Of a stretch of DNA of 8,804 nt, positions 1 through 7,735 are shown piece by piece; position 1 is the stretch's first letter; the number at the start of each line of letters is the position of its first letter. Where the stretch lies: positions 1 through 8,804 of the forward strand of contig CALJPB010000309.1 of the NCBI GenBank assembly GCA_937981305.1. Reading direction: 5' to 3'. The notes beneath the pieces are model-generated. The model was not told the origin of the DNA and did no database searches. It worked only from the letters and a program-made list of their open reading frames with translations. Made by a program: the position numbers and the translations under genes. This stretch comes from an uncultured Selenomonas sp. (lineage in GTDB: Bacteria; Bacillota; Negativicutes; Selenomonadales; Selenomonadaceae).

Positions 1-34
1 GATGACGAGGCTGAATTTATCGGTGATTCCTGTA

Positions 35-86
35 GAAAGCGCCGCCCCTTGGCGCTTTCATCATCTGCCCCCGTTTGAGGCGGGGC
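35..86 (+). promoter_or_regulatory. Two tandem hairpins in the sdhC leader
   Basis: A perfect 9-bp inverted repeat (GAAAGCGCC at 35-43, GGCGCTTTC at 51-59) encloses a 7-base loop. A second 5-bp GC stem follows (GCCCC at 67-71, GGGGC at 82-86). Neither is followed by a T-run, so this is not a classical intrinsic terminator. It could be the 3' end of an upstream transcript, an mRNA-stabilising processing structure or an attenuator for the sdh operon. The pairing is read directly; the role is inference. No convincing promoter for sdhC was found between 1 and 111, so the operon promoter may lie left of the window. Confidence 0.45.
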
Positions 87-111
87 GCAAAGAATTTATA
101 GGAGGTATAGA

Positions 112-744
112 ATGATTAACACAACTTTTTACGCCCGCCGCCTGCATTCTCTGGTCGGTCTGCTGGCACTCGGAGGATTCCTCATGGAGCACATCCTCAC
201 CAATGCTTCGGCTCTGGGCGGCGCTGAAGCTCTGAACGGCAAGCTCGCCATGATGGAGCTGATTCCGAAGCCGATCTTCCTCGGACTTGAGATCGGCGCT
301 GTCGCCATCCCGTTCCTCTTCCATGCGATCTATGGCATCTACATCTGCATGCAGGCGAAGAACAACCCGACGAAGTACGGCTACCTCAACAACTGGAACT
401 TCGCTTTCCAGCGCTGGACGGCATGGTTCCTGCTCGTCTTCCTCGTATGGCACGTCGGCTACCTGCGCTTCTACGTCAAGGGCGTCCTCGGCACGCCGAT
501 CACCTACGAGCTGATCCAGAGCTACGTCACGAGCAGCCCAATCGTCTTCGTCCTCTACCTCATCGGCATGCTCGCAGCGATCTTCCATTTCACGAACGGC
601 ATCGCGACCTTCCTCATGACGTGGGGCGTCGTCAAGGGTCATCGCGCGCAGAAGGTGGCGGGCATTCTCTCCATGATGCTCTGCGCGGCTCTGAGCCTCG
701 TGACGATTGCCTTCATGGTGAGCTACTTCGTTCCCATGCATTGA
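112..744 (+). CDS. sdhC: Succinate dehydrogenase/fumarate reductase cytochrome b558 subunit
   Basis: This is the diheme membrane anchor that docks SdhAB to the inner membrane and passes electrons between menaquinone and the iron-sulfur subunit. The 210-residue protein is close in length to Bacillus subtilis SdhC and carries about five hydrophobic helices (roughly 14-31, 57-80, 102-121, 143-170 and 183-206). Four histidines sit where the family has its axial heme ligands: H27 (FLMEH), H71 (FLFH), H114 (LVWH) and H159 (AIFH), so both hemes should be present. The start is chosen by GGAGGT at 101-106 and by the family-like N-terminus RRLHSLVGL. sdhA follows after 38 bases, in the order sdhC-sdhA-sdhB. 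No sdhD is expected, since the b558 type uses a single anchor. The direction of catalysis cannot be read from the sequence. Confidence 0.95.
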   Translation: MINTTFYARRLHSLVGLLALGGFLMEHILTNASALGGAEALNGKLAMMELIPKPIFLGLEIGAVAIPFLFHAIYGIYICMQAKNNPTKYGYLNNWNFAFQRWTAWFLLVFLVWHVGYLRFYVKGVLGTPITYELIQSYVTSSPIVFVLYLIGMLAAIFHFTNGIATFLMTWGVVKGHRAQKVAGILSMMLCAALSLVTIAFMVSYFVPMH

Positions 745-782
745 TCGATTGTTTGTGATGTATAGATAAGGAGAGAACCTAC

Positions 783-2588
783 ATGGCTGAAAAGAAAAAA
801 ATCATTATTGTAGGCGGCGGTCTCTCGGGTCTCATGGCGGCCATCAAGGTCTGTGAGCTCGGCGGCGAAGTCGACCTGTTTTCCTACTGCCCCGTAAAGC
901 GCTCCCACTCGCTGTGTGCGCAGGGCGGCATCAACGCCTGCATGGACTCGAAGGGCGAGCATGACAGCGTTTACGAGCACTTCGATGATACGGTCTACGG
1001 CGGCGACTTCCTCGCCGATCAGCTTGCCGTCAAGGGCATGGTCGAGGCGGCTCCGAAGCTCGTCAAGATGTTCGACCGCATGGGCGTTCCGTTCAACCGC
1101 ACCCCGGAGGGCGTGCTCGATCTGCGCAACTTCGGCGGACAGAAGAATAAGCGCACGGTCTTTGCCGGTTCTACCACGGGGCAGCAGCTTCTCTATGCAC
1201 TCGACGAGCAGGTGCGCCGTTGGGAGGTCAAGGGTAAGATCACGAAATACGAGTTCTGGGAATACATCCGTGCGATCAAAAACAAGGACGGCATCGTCCG
1301 CGGTCTGGTCGCACAGAACATGAACTCAAACGAGATCAAGGCGTTCGCAGCCGATGTCGTCATTCTCGCAACGGGCGGTCCGGGGCAGGTGTTCGGCCGC
1401 TGTACGGCGTCCACGATCTGCAACGGCTCGGCGGTCTCCTCCGCATACCAGCAAGGCGCGCACATCGGCAACCCCGAGTTCATCCAGATTCATCCGACCG
1501 CAATCCCCGGCTCGGACAAGAATCGTCTCATGTCCGAGGCATGCCGCGGTGAGGGCGGACGCGTCTGGACATACAAGGACGGCAAGCCTTGGTACTTCCT
1601 TGAGGAGATGTACCCTGCATACGGCAACCTCGTTCCGCGTGACGTTGCCTCCCGTGCGATCTTCAAGGTCTGCGTGCACATGGGGCTCGGTGTCAACAAC
1701 GACCGCCGCGTCTACCTCGACCTCTCGCACATCCCCGCGGACTACCTCGAGCATAAGCTCGGCGGCATTCTCGAGATGTACTCCGAGTTTGTCGGTCAGG
1801 ACCCGCGCAAGGTGCCGATGGAGATCTTCCCGTCCGTGCACTACTCGATGGGCGGCATCTGGGTCGACCGTATGCACCACACGAACATCCCCGGTCTCAT
1901 GGCGGCGGGCGAGTGCGATCACCAGTACCACGGTGCGAACCGTCTTGGTGCGAACTCGCTTCTCTCGGCCAGCTACTCCGGCTACGTTGCAGGTCCTGAG
2001 GCTCTGCGCTGGGCACGCAGCGGCGAGCTCGGCACGGCACTCACGGAGGAAGAACTCGAGACGGCACGCAAGGAGTGTGTCGCGGAGTTCGACAAGATCC
2101 GCAACATGACAGGCTCCGAGAATGCGCACAAACTCCATCAGGAGATGGGCGAGATCATGTACGATTACGTCTCCATCGAGCGCGACAACAAGGGACTCGA
2201 TATCTGCCTTGAAAAGCTCAAGGGCATCCTCAAGCGTTGGGATGATATTGGCGTGACCGATCATGGCACATGGGCGAACCAGGAAGCGATGTTCGTGCGT
2301 CAGCTCCGCAACATGATCCTCTATGCGATGGCTGTTACGAAGGCGGCACGCTGCCGTGACGAGAGCCGCGGCGCACATGCGAAGATCCTGCTCGACGACA
2401 AGGGCGAACGTATGACGGATGAGGCAGGTGAGCTCATGTTCTACGGTCGTGACGATGAGCGTTTCATGAAGACCTCCATCGTGGACTACGATCCGAAGAC
2501 CGAGGAGCCTCAGGTCAGCTACATGGATTTCGAGCATTCGCTCATCAAGGCGCGTGCGCGTAACTACGCCGTCGCCAAGAAGGAGTAA
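783..2588 (+). CDS. sdhA: Succinate dehydrogenase/fumarate reductase flavoprotein subunit
   Basis: This catalytic FAD subunit interconverts fumarate and succinate on the cytoplasmic face of the membrane. The 601-residue protein opens with a Rossmann dinucleotide motif (GGGLSG, 11-16). In the stretch RSHSLCAQGG (40-49), H42 is the expected covalent FAD attachment site. Active-site motifs follow in family order: HPTAIPG with H237, RGEGGR (255-260), PRDVASR with R286 as the expected proton-shuttle arginine, HYSMGGI with H353, and HGANRLG with R387 binding the substrate. The C-terminal helical domain (about 420-600) includes the usual motif-poor capping region. Length is slightly above the B. subtilis homologue, and no key residue is missing. 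AAGGAG at 768-773 supports the ATG at 783. It is co-transcribed with sdhC and sdhB. Whether it acts as dehydrogenase or reductase is undecided; fumarate reduction is more likely in a fermenter. Confidence 0.97.
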   Translation: MAEKKKIIIVGGGLSGLMAAIKVCELGGEVDLFSYCPVKRSHSLCAQGGINACMDSKGEHDSVYEHFDDTVYGGDFLADQLAVKGMVEAAPKLVKMFDRMGVPFNRTPEGVLDLRNFGGQKNKRTVFAGSTTGQQLLYALDEQVRRWEVKGKITKYEFWEYIRAIKNKDGIVRGLVAQNMNSNEIKAFAADVVILATGGPGQVFGRCTASTICNGSAVSSAYQQGAHIGNPEFIQIHPTAIPGSDKNRLMSEACRGEGGRVWTYKDGKPWYFLEEMYPAYGNLVPRDVASRAIFKVCVHMGLGVNNDRRVYLDLSHIPADYLEHKLGGILEMYSEFVGQDPRKVPMEIFPSVHYSMGGIWVDRMHHTNIPGLMAAGECDHQYHGANRLGANSLLSASYSGYVAGPEALRWARSGELGTALTEEELETARKECVAEFDKIRNMTGSENAHKLHQEMGEIMYDYVSIERDNKGLDICLEKLKGILKRWDDIGVTDHGTWANQEAMFVRQLRNMILYAMAVTKAARCRDESRGAHAKILLDDKGERMTDEAGELMFYGRDDERFMKTSIVDYDPKTEEPQVSYMDFEHSLIKARARNYAVAKKE

Positions 2589-2603
2589 GGGAGGATAGAA
2601 GTC

Positions 2604-3356
2604 ATGGCAGAACAGAAAAAAGTTCGTTTTATCATCGAGCGTCAGGATGGACCGAACGAGAACCCCTATACGCAGGAGTTCGAAGTCGACTATCGTCCCG
2701 GTCTCAACGTCGTCGCGTCCCTCATGGAGATTCAGAAGAACCCCGTGACGGTCGACGGCAAGCGCGTTCCGCCTCCGGTCTGGGAGTGCAACTGCCTTGA
2801 GAAGGTCTGCGGTGCATGCATGATGGTCATCAATGGCCACGCACAGCAGGCATGCTGCGCACTGGTCGACAACCTCACGCAGCCGATCCGTGTCCAGCCG
2901 GCGCGTACGTTCCCCGTGATCCGCGATCTTCTCATCGACCGCTCGGTCATGTTCGAGAGCCTCAAGCGCATCCATGGCTGGGTCGAGGTGGACGGTACAT
3001 GGGACAACAAGGATGCCCCGATCCAGAATCCGTATACGGCAGAGACGTGCTATGAGCTCTCACACTGCATGACCTGCGGCTGCTGCCTTGAGGCGTGCCC
3101 GAACGTCGGTCCGCAGTCCGACTTTATCGGACCTGCACCGACGGCACAGACGCTTCTCTTCAACCTCCATCCGCTCGGAAAGTTCGATGCGCCGAAGCGC
3201 CTCAATGCGCTGATGGAGAAGGGCGGCATCACGAGCTGCGGCAACAGCCAGAACTGTGAGCGCGTCTGCCCGAAGAGCATCAAGCTCACGCAGCATCTTG
3301 CACAGCTGAACCGTGAGGTCAACAAGCAGGCACTGCGCAATATGTTCAATCACTAA
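2604..3356 (+). CDS. sdhB: Succinate dehydrogenase/fumarate reductase iron-sulfur subunit
   Basis: This electron-transfer subunit links the FAD of SdhA to the hemes of SdhC. The 250-residue protein has an N-terminal plant-ferredoxin-like domain. Its [2Fe-2S] ligands C64, C69, C72 and C84 fit C-x4-C-x2-C-x11-C; C62 and C85 are extra neighbouring cysteines. The C-terminal helical domain holds C155, C158, C161 and C165 and then C212, C218 and C222. By analogy with E. coli SdhB, the [4Fe-4S] cluster uses C155, C158, C161 and C222, and the [3Fe-4S] cluster uses C165, C212 and C218. The ATG lies 15 bases after the sdhA stop, with a strong AGGGAGGA ribosome site starting at 2588. It is the last gene of the operon and is closed by the terminator at 3389-3418. 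All cluster ligands are intact. Confidence 0.96.
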   Translation: MAEQKKVRFIIERQDGPNENPYTQEFEVDYRPGLNVVASLMEIQKNPVTVDGKRVPPPVWECNCLEKVCGACMMVINGHAQQACCALVDNLTQPIRVQPARTFPVIRDLLIDRSVMFESLKRIHGWVEVDGTWDNKDAPIQNPYTAETCYELSHCMTCGCCLEACPNVGPQSDFIGPAPTAQTLLFNLHPLGKFDAPKRLNALMEKGGITSCGNSQNCERVCPKSIKLTQHLAQLNREVNKQALRNMFNH

Positions 3357-3388
3357 TTTGCTTCCATGTATGGAATCGAAGCATAACG

Positions 3389-3418
3389 AAGGGGCTGCCC
3401 ATTGAGGCAGCCCCTTTT
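3389..3418 (+). terminator. Intrinsic terminator of sdhCAB
   Basis: A perfect 9-bp GC-rich stem (GGGGCTGCC at 3391-3399, GGCAGCCCC at 3406-3414) with a 6-base loop is followed by TTTT. Two flanking A-T pairs extend the stem. It lies 32 bases after the sdhB stop and ends the operon. Confidence 0.93.
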
Positions 3419-3512
3419 GTGTGCTTGTTTATAGAAATCTCAGTGCAAAAGCGTCCTGCAAGCTTCTGCAGATCCTAGGCGGCTGTAAGAATCTGGCTCG
3501 GAGCTGTAACGT

Positions 3513-3548
3513 AAAAAAGATACCGCCCCCAATAGGGGACGATATCTT
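3513..3548 (-). terminator. Intrinsic terminator of the chemoreceptor gene
   Basis: Read on the minus strand, AAGATA pairs with TATCTT, and an inner CCCC/GGGG stem closes a 4-base loop, with two mismatches between the two blocks. A run of six T follows on the minus strand (AAAAAA at 3513-3518 on the plus strand). It starts about 19 bases after the chemoreceptor stop. Together with the sdhB terminator it insulates two converging genes; the roughly 95 bases between them hold nothing I recognise. Confidence 0.85.
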
Positions 3549-3566
3549 CTTGTGTTTGTGATGGTT

Positions 3567-5528
3567 TTAGAGTTTGAACCCCCCGACGATGCGCTGCAGA
3601 TCCTGCGCGAGCTGTGCGAGCGTCTGACTGGAGGCTGCGATCTCCTGCATGGAGGCTGCCTGCTGTTCGGAGACGGCAGAGACGTTCTCTGCCTCGCTGT
3701 GGACGGCGTTCGAGACCTTCTGGACGGCTTCGACCGAGCTGACCATGCGCTCACTGCCGGCCTTAATGCCCTCGGTACTCTTCAGGATGGCATCCATCTT
3801 CTCGGTGAGTTCGCTCACAACGCCCGCGATGCGATCGAACTGCTCACCCGCCTGGTTGACCTGCTTGACACCTTCGCCGACGTGCTCCTTCTGCTGCTGC
3901 ATGACTTTGAACGTGTCCTCGATGCGGTTCGCATTCTCGGTGATGAGCCCCGTAATCTCCTGCGCGGCTGTCTCGGACTGCTCTGCGAGCTTTCGGACTT
4001 CCTCGGCGACGACGGCAAATCCGCGTCCCTGCTCTCCTGCACGCGCTGCCTCAATGGCGGCGTTGAGGGCAAGGAGATTCGTCTGTCCTGCAATCTCGGT
4101 GATCATTTCGACAATCTCAGAGATGCGCTTGGAACTCTCATAGAGAGCTGTGACCGCCCCGGAGACATCCTTTGCACTTTGATCGAGGATACTCATTCCC
4201 TTTACGGCAACGCTCAGTCCCTGTTGACCTTCAAACGTTGCTGTCTCGGCGCGATGGGTAGCGGCGGAGACATCCGAAATACCCGCAGTGATCTTGTTGA
4301 TCGCGTGGGTGATGCCATCCACCGTTTTGAATGACTGATCGACGACCTCGTTCTGCTCTACCGTGCTGCCCGTGATCTTGACAATCGCCTCGGCTGCACT
4401 CTGTGCGCCCTGTGCCGACTGATCTGCTGATGCAGTCAGTTCCTGTGATGCGGCGGCAAGCTGCTCTGAGGTCTGTGCCGTCTTTTGAATCAGTTCACGC
4501 AGGTTCTTAACCATCTTGAGCAGAGCGTTGTGGAGCTGTCCGATCTCATCATCGCGATCCATCTGAGGCGGGACAATGGCAAGATTCCCCTTTGCAACCT
4601 CCTGCGCCGCACCAGCCATATTTTCAAGCGGTTCTGCAATCGAAGCAGCGATCTTGTAGAGCAGAGCACCGATGAGAATAAGGGAGACAATGAGCCCAAT
4701 AATCATAGTCCACTTGAGGGTGTTCACATCGGCGAGAACCTCGTCCTTCGGAACGAAGAGAATGAGCGACCATCCCGTGTTGCCGACAGGGTGAACGACA
4801 TAGTAGTTCTCGATGCCTTGCCATGTGTTGGTGAAGAAGATAGGCTCTTTTGAAAGAAGGCGGCGCGCGTCTCCCTCACCCTGTGCATGCACGTTGTCTT
4901 CCATCGTCAGCACCGGATGTGCGATGAAACGACCGGCAGCATCCAGCAGGAACGCACCGCCGTGTTCACCGACCTTTAAGGAGAGGACTGTTTTTTCAAT
5001 GTCCGCAAACGGAATGTCCATGCCTAGAACGGCTTCTCCTCCGTCGCTTGCGCGGAGTTCACGGCTGAGTGCGACAACCTTGGTGTTGTGGAATTTATTG
5101 ATGTAGACATCCGAAATCTGTACGCCGGCATTTTGTTTTGCGAACTTGTACCAGCTGCGCGATGTCGGGTCGAATTCCGCCTGCGGAACAATTTGCTCAT
5201 TGCCGTAGAGAAAATCGTGACCGACAGACGCAAGATAGATGCCGTCAATATCAGAGCGTGCACCAAAATCCGCGGCGGTCTCCATGAAGGCTTCATCGGA
5301 CGGCAGTTTCGTTGTCCACACTTGTCCCAATCCATCGAGAATGCCCTTCGGCTCCTCGACCATGCGACTGATTTCCTCGGCATGATAGGCAGAGCGCGCG
5401 CGCATTTCACGCTCGGTCGCCTGCTCGATCATCGCGCTTGCCTCCCAGTAGGTAAAGCCCGCCATCGCCAAAAATATGATGATGAGCGGGGTTCCGATCC
5501 ACAGGAGCATCTTTGACTTTAATTTCAT
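3567..5528 (-). CDS. Methyl-accepting chemotaxis protein with dCache sensor
   Basis: This transmembrane chemoreceptor passes ligand binding outside the membrane to the CheA/CheW array. In its 653 residues: TM1 at about 8-28, a periplasmic double-Cache domain (about 34-270), TM2 (about 273-293), HAMP (about 295-348), then a long signalling coiled coil to the C-terminus. The hairpin tip is clear ([20 protein letters not shown], 482-501). About 155 residues follow the turn, which fits the 44-heptad class usual in Firmicutes. Glu/Gln-rich stretches near 353-370 and 619-637 are candidate methylation sites. The protein ends in FKL without a CheR-tethering pentapeptide. In the distal Cache module, R124, W126, Y127, D140 and D171 resemble the amino-acid-binding dCache pattern, with F119 where tyrosine is usual, so an amino-acid ligand is possible but unproven. 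AGAGGTG (plus strand 5534-5540) supports the start. It appears to be transcribed alone. Confidence 0.95.
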   Translation of the reverse strand: MKLKSKMLLWIGTPLIIIFLAMAGFTYWEASAMIEQATEREMRARSAYHAEEISRMVEEPKGILDGLGQVWTTKLPSDEAFMETAADFGARSDIDGIYLASVGHDFLYGNEQIVPQAEFDPTSRSWYKFAKQNAGVQISDVYINKFHNTKVVALSRELRASDGGEAVLGMDIPFADIEKTVLSLKVGEHGGAFLLDAAGRFIAHPVLTMEDNVHAQGEGDARRLLSKEPIFFTNTWQGIENYYVVHPVGNTGWSLILFVPKDEVLADVNTLKWTMIIGLIVSLILIGALLYKIAASIAEPLENMAGAAQEVAKGNLAIVPPQMDRDDEIGQLHNALLKMVKNLRELIQKTAQTSEQLAAASQELTASADQSAQGAQSAAEAIVKITGSTVEQNEVVDQSFKTVDGITHAINKITAGISDVSAATHRAETATFEGQQGLSVAVKGMSILDQSAKDVSGAVTALYESSKRISEIVEMITEIAGQTNLLALNAAIEAARAGEQGRGFAVVAEEVRKLAEQSETAAQEITGLITENANRIEDTFKVMQQQKEHVGEGVKQVNQAGEQFDRIAGVVSELTEKMDAILKSTEGIKAGSERMVSSVEAVQKVSNAVHSEAENVSAVSEQQAASMQEIAASSQTLAQLAQDLQRIVGGFKL

Positions 5529-5550
5529 TCAGACACCTCTTTTAATGATG

Positions 5551-5603
5551 TGCCCAATGGGCATGACAACAGCTGACGTCCTATCTTCTCGAAGCGAGGA
5601 CGT
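5551..5603 (-). promoter_or_regulatory. Inverted repeats in the chemoreceptor leader
   Basis: Two inverted repeats lie just upstream of the chemoreceptor. The outer one pairs ACGTCCT (5576-5582) with AGGACGT (5597-5603). Its 14-base loop contains a further self-complementary CTTC/GAAG. The second, TGCCCAATGGGCA (5551-5563), is a 6-bp palindrome around one central base, about 10 bases from the ribosome site. They could be a leader hairpin pair or operator sites. I could not place a convincing promoter here, so the function is inference. Confidence 0.4.
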
Positions 5604-5630
5604 TTCTTCTGAGTACAATTCGATACAAAT

Positions 5631-5675
5631 AAAAAAACTCCTCCAAAAGTCCTAAAAGATTTTAGAGGAGTTTTT
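5631..5675 (-). terminator. Terminator of the trpD-BASS operon
   Basis: A perfect 11-bp stem (AAAAACTCCTC at 5633-5643, GAGGAGTTTTT at 5665-5675) encloses 21 bases that contain a smaller CTAAAA/TTTTAG repeat. On the minus strand the stem runs into seven T, 14 bases after the transporter stop. The plus-strand side also ends in TTTTT, so it could work in both directions. Confidence 0.88.
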
Positions 5676-5689
5676 GAATGAAATTTGTG

Positions 5690-6625
5690 TTAGACAGACT
5701 TTTTCATACGGCTGGACAGGTAGTTTGCAGCTAGTGATCCCGAAATGTTATGCCAAACACTGAAGAGTGCGCCGGGAATGGCGGCCGCAGCTCCGAAGTG
5801 GAGGAGTGCAAGGGATGTTGCAAGTCCCGAGTTTTGCATACCAACTTCAATGGAGACGGCTTTGACCTTTGCCATATCCATACCGAGTGCCTTTGCCACG
5901 ACGAAGCCCAGTGTGTAGCCGAGCAGGTTGTGACACATGACGACGACCATGATGAGTGCACCTGTCTCGATGATGCGTCCCGCATTTGCCGCGACGACAC
6001 CGCCGACGATGAGCACGATGGCAACGACAGAAATAAGCGGGAGTACCTTGACCGCCTTCTGAACGGGACGCTCGAAGAAGTGGTTGATGAGGAGGCCAAG
6101 GAGAATCGGTGCGATGACAACCTGTGCAATCGAGACCATCATCTTCTCTGCCGGAATGTCAATCCACTGACCTGCCAGCCAGAGAGTGAGGAGCGGTGTC
6201 ATGATCGGGGCAAGAATGGTCGATGCCATCGTCATGGAGACGGAGAGTGCCACATCGCCGCGCGCAAGGTAGGTCATAACGTTCGACGAGGTGCCGCCGG
6301 GACAGGTGCCGACGAGGATCACACCCGCCGCAAGTTCGGGCGGGAGGGAAAATGCGTGTGCGAGCCCCCACGCGAGGAGCGGCATAATACCGAACTGTGC
6401 GACCGTGCCGATGAAGACATCGCGCGGACGCTGCAGGACAAGTTTGAAATCCGCAAAACGGAGGGTCATGCCCATGCCGAACATGACGATGCCGAGCAGA
6501 ATCGTGATCCATGGGACTGCCCAGAGAAATGTCCACGGTTGAAAGAGCGAGATGCCCGCAATCAGAATGACGAAGAATGCCATATAACGAGAGACAAAAT
6601 TACTGAGTTGTTCAAGTGCCTGCAT
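5690..6625 (-). CDS. Bile acid:sodium symporter (BASS/SBF) family transporter
   Basis: This polytopic inner-membrane carrier is predicted to import an organic anion with sodium. The 311-residue protein has about ten hydrophobic helices and the family motifs GMGMTL (50-55), PGGTSSN (109-115) and EVGMQNSG (260-267). The sodium ligands known from the Neisseria homologue ASBT_NM are all present at the same numbers: S114, N115, S128, T132 and E260 for Na1, and Q77, E260, V261, M263 and Q264 for Na2. Substrate is unknown: bacterial BASS members carry pantoate, keto acids or sterol-like acids, and the family name does not imply bile acids here. The start at 6625 has AAAGGAG 9 bases upstream and lies 20 bases after the trpD stop, so the two genes are probably co-transcribed. 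Confidence 0.92.
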   Translation of the reverse strand: MQALEQLSNFVSRYMAFFVILIAGISLFQPWTFLWAVPWITILLGIVMFGMGMTLRFADFKLVLQRPRDVFIGTVAQFGIMPLLAWGLAHAFSLPPELAAGVILVGTCPGGTSSNVMTYLARGDVALSVSMTMASTILAPIMTPLLTLWLAGQWIDIPAEKMMVSIAQVVIAPILLGLLINHFFERPVQKAVKVLPLISVVAIVLIVGGVVAANAGRIIETGALIMVVVMCHNLLGYTLGFVVAKALGMDMAKVKAVSIEVGMQNSGLATSLALLHFGAAAAIPGALFSVWHNISGSLAANYLSSRMKKSV

Positions 6626-6645
6626 AGATGCAAACTCCTTTCGAT

Positions 6646-7662
6646 TTAATGAGAGATCTTGATGAAATCCTCAAGTTTTTTGAGCGCCGTGCCATTCGCG
6701 ATGGTCTGACGTGCTGCCGCAATGCCGTCCGCGATGGAGGGAGCGGCACCGCCGATGTAGATGGCGGCGCCTGCGTTCAGAAGGCAGACATCCGCGCGTG
6801 CATCTGTGATCTCTCCGCTGAGGATGCTGCGTGTGACGGCTGCGTTCTCATCCGGCTTTCCGCCGCGAATCGCTTCCTTTGCTGCGGGCGTGAAGCCGAA
6901 GTCCTCGGGACGGATCTCGTAGGAACGTTCCCAGCCGTCTGCAATCTCGTGTATGAGAGTCGGTGCACCGATGCTGATCTCGTCCATGCTGTCTGTGCCG
7001 TGGACGATGAGCGCACGCTTCACACCCAGACCGGGCAGTACGTTTGCGAGTGGGCGCAGCAGATGTGCGCTGTAGACACCGAGCAGCATCGCGGTCGGAC
7101 GCGCGGGATTCGTGAGCGGCCCGAGGATGTTGAACACGGTGCGGATGCCGAGCTCGCGGCGGATCGCGCCGACGTGCTTCATCGACTGATGATACCGTTG
7201 GGCAAAGAGAAATGCCATGCCCACCGTGTCCAGTTCTTCGCGTACCTTTGCGGGCGGCTGGTCGATGTTCACGCCGAGTGCCTCCAGGCAGTCGGCTGTA
7301 CCGCTCCACGATGAGGCGGCGCGGTTGCCGTGCTTGCAAACCTTAAGTCCTGCCGCAGCTGCGAGGAACGATGCGGTAGTGGACACGTTGATGCTGCCCG
7401 AGTGATCGCCGCCCGTGCCGACGATATCGATGACCTCCATATCGTGCTCGACGCGCTCTGCGTGTTCACGCATCGCTGCCGCAGAGCCCGAGATCTCGTC
7501 AATCGTCTCCATGCCGCTGCTCTTCGTGGAGAGCGCGGCGAGGTAGGCGGCGTTTTCGACCGCAGAGGTCTCGCCCGACATGATCTCGTTCATGACCGCA
7601 TATGCTTCGTCGTAGGTAAGATCCTCCTTGCCTACGACCTTTTTGATCGCTTCTTTTATCAT
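6646..7662 (-). CDS. trpD: Anthranilate phosphoribosyltransferase
   Basis: This enzyme transfers phosphoribose from PRPP to anthranilate, giving N-(5-phosphoribosyl)anthranilate, the second step of tryptophan synthesis from chorismate. With the ATG at 7660-7662 the protein has 338 residues, the normal family length. It has an N-terminal helical domain (1-65), then the PRPP-binding loop GTGGD (82-86), the NVST segment (92-95) and KHGNR (110-114). RRELGIRT (168-175) includes the expected anthranilate-contact arginine R169, and D227/E228 in SMDEIS are the expected magnesium ligands. This ATG is preferred over an in-frame GTG at 7710 because it has an AGGGGG ribosome site and because the -10 box lies inside the longer reading. 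No other trp gene lies in the window, and the next gene in the operon is a BASS transporter. Confidence 0.94.
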   Translation of the reverse strand: MIKEAIKKVVGKEDLTYDEAYAVMNEIMSGETSAVENAAYLAALSTKSSGMETIDEISGSAAAMREHAERVEHDMEVIDIVGTGGDHSGSINVSTTASFLAAAAGLKVCKHGNRAASSWSGTADCLEALGVNIDQPPAKVREELDTVGMAFLFAQRYHQSMKHVGAIRRELGIRTVFNILGPLTNPARPTAMLLGVYSAHLLRPLANVLPGLGVKRALIVHGTDSMDEISIGAPTLIHEIADGWERSYEIRPEDFGFTPAAKEAIRGGKPDENAAVTRSILSGEITDARADVCLLNAGAAIYIGGAAPSIADGIAAARQTIANGTALKKLEDFIKISH

Positions 7663-7669
7663 TCGATTT

Positions 7670-7675
7670 CCCCCT
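7670..7675 (-). promoter_or_regulatory. Ribosome binding site that sets the trpD start
   Basis: On the minus strand AGGGGG lies 7 bases before the ATG at 7662, giving the normal-length TrpD. The 16 extra codons of the longer in-frame reading begin within the promoter. Confidence 0.7.
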
Positions 7676-7698
7676 GAAAAGAAAAAAGACAGGGCAGT

Positions 7699-7727
7699 AT
7701 TATAGCACACATATCATGACATGACAA
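7699..7727 (-). promoter_or_regulatory. Sigma-70-type promoter of trpD-BASS
   Basis: On the minus strand, TTGTCA (7722-7727) and a perfect TATAAT (7699-7704) are separated by 17 bases. TGC directly before the -10 forms an extended -10. Transcription should begin near 7692, leaving a leader of only about 30 bases. That is too short for a T-box or a tryptophan leader-peptide attenuator. Confidence 0.85.
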
Positions 7728-7735
7728 AAGTATAT

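Noticed and set aside
61..741. Minus-strand open frame opposite sdhC
   Set aside because: It mirrors the SdhC coding frame and is rich in charged residues with no recognisable family; SdhC with its four heme histidines explains the region.
1326..2975. Very long minus-strand open frame (549 codons) opposite sdhA and sdhB
   Set aside because: The plus strand encodes SdhA and SdhB with all catalytic residues. The antisense frame is the usual by-product of GC-rich codon use, and its translation shows no recognisable domain.
3440..3754. Minus-strand open frame overlapping the chemoreceptor 3' end in another frame
   Set aside because: It runs through the receptor terminator, and its Ser/Arg-rich translation is typical of a shifted frame.
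3552..4334. Plus-strand open frame opposite the chemoreceptor signalling domain
   Set aside because: Antisense image of the conserved receptor coiled coil; no ribosome site or family features of its own.
5529..5689. Cyclic-di-GMP riboswitch upstream of the chemoreceptor
   Set aside because: Such riboswitches are common before clostridial receptor genes, but I could not find the conserved core; only simple inverted repeats and the upstream operon's terminator are present.
5750..6649. Plus-strand open frame of 299 codons, rich in Cys, His and Asp, opposite the BASS transporter
   Set aside because: The composition looks like a metal-binding protein but is the antisense image of a hydrophobic membrane protein that carries every expected sodium-site residue.
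6628..7314. Plus-strand open frame opposite trpD
   Set aside because: Shadow of the well-supported TrpD reading frame.
7672..7694. Weak CCCTG/CAGGG pairing that could hide the trpD ribosome site
   Set aside because: Only 5 bp with a 13-base loop, and the distal arm overlaps the predicted transcription start, so it may not be fully transcribed.
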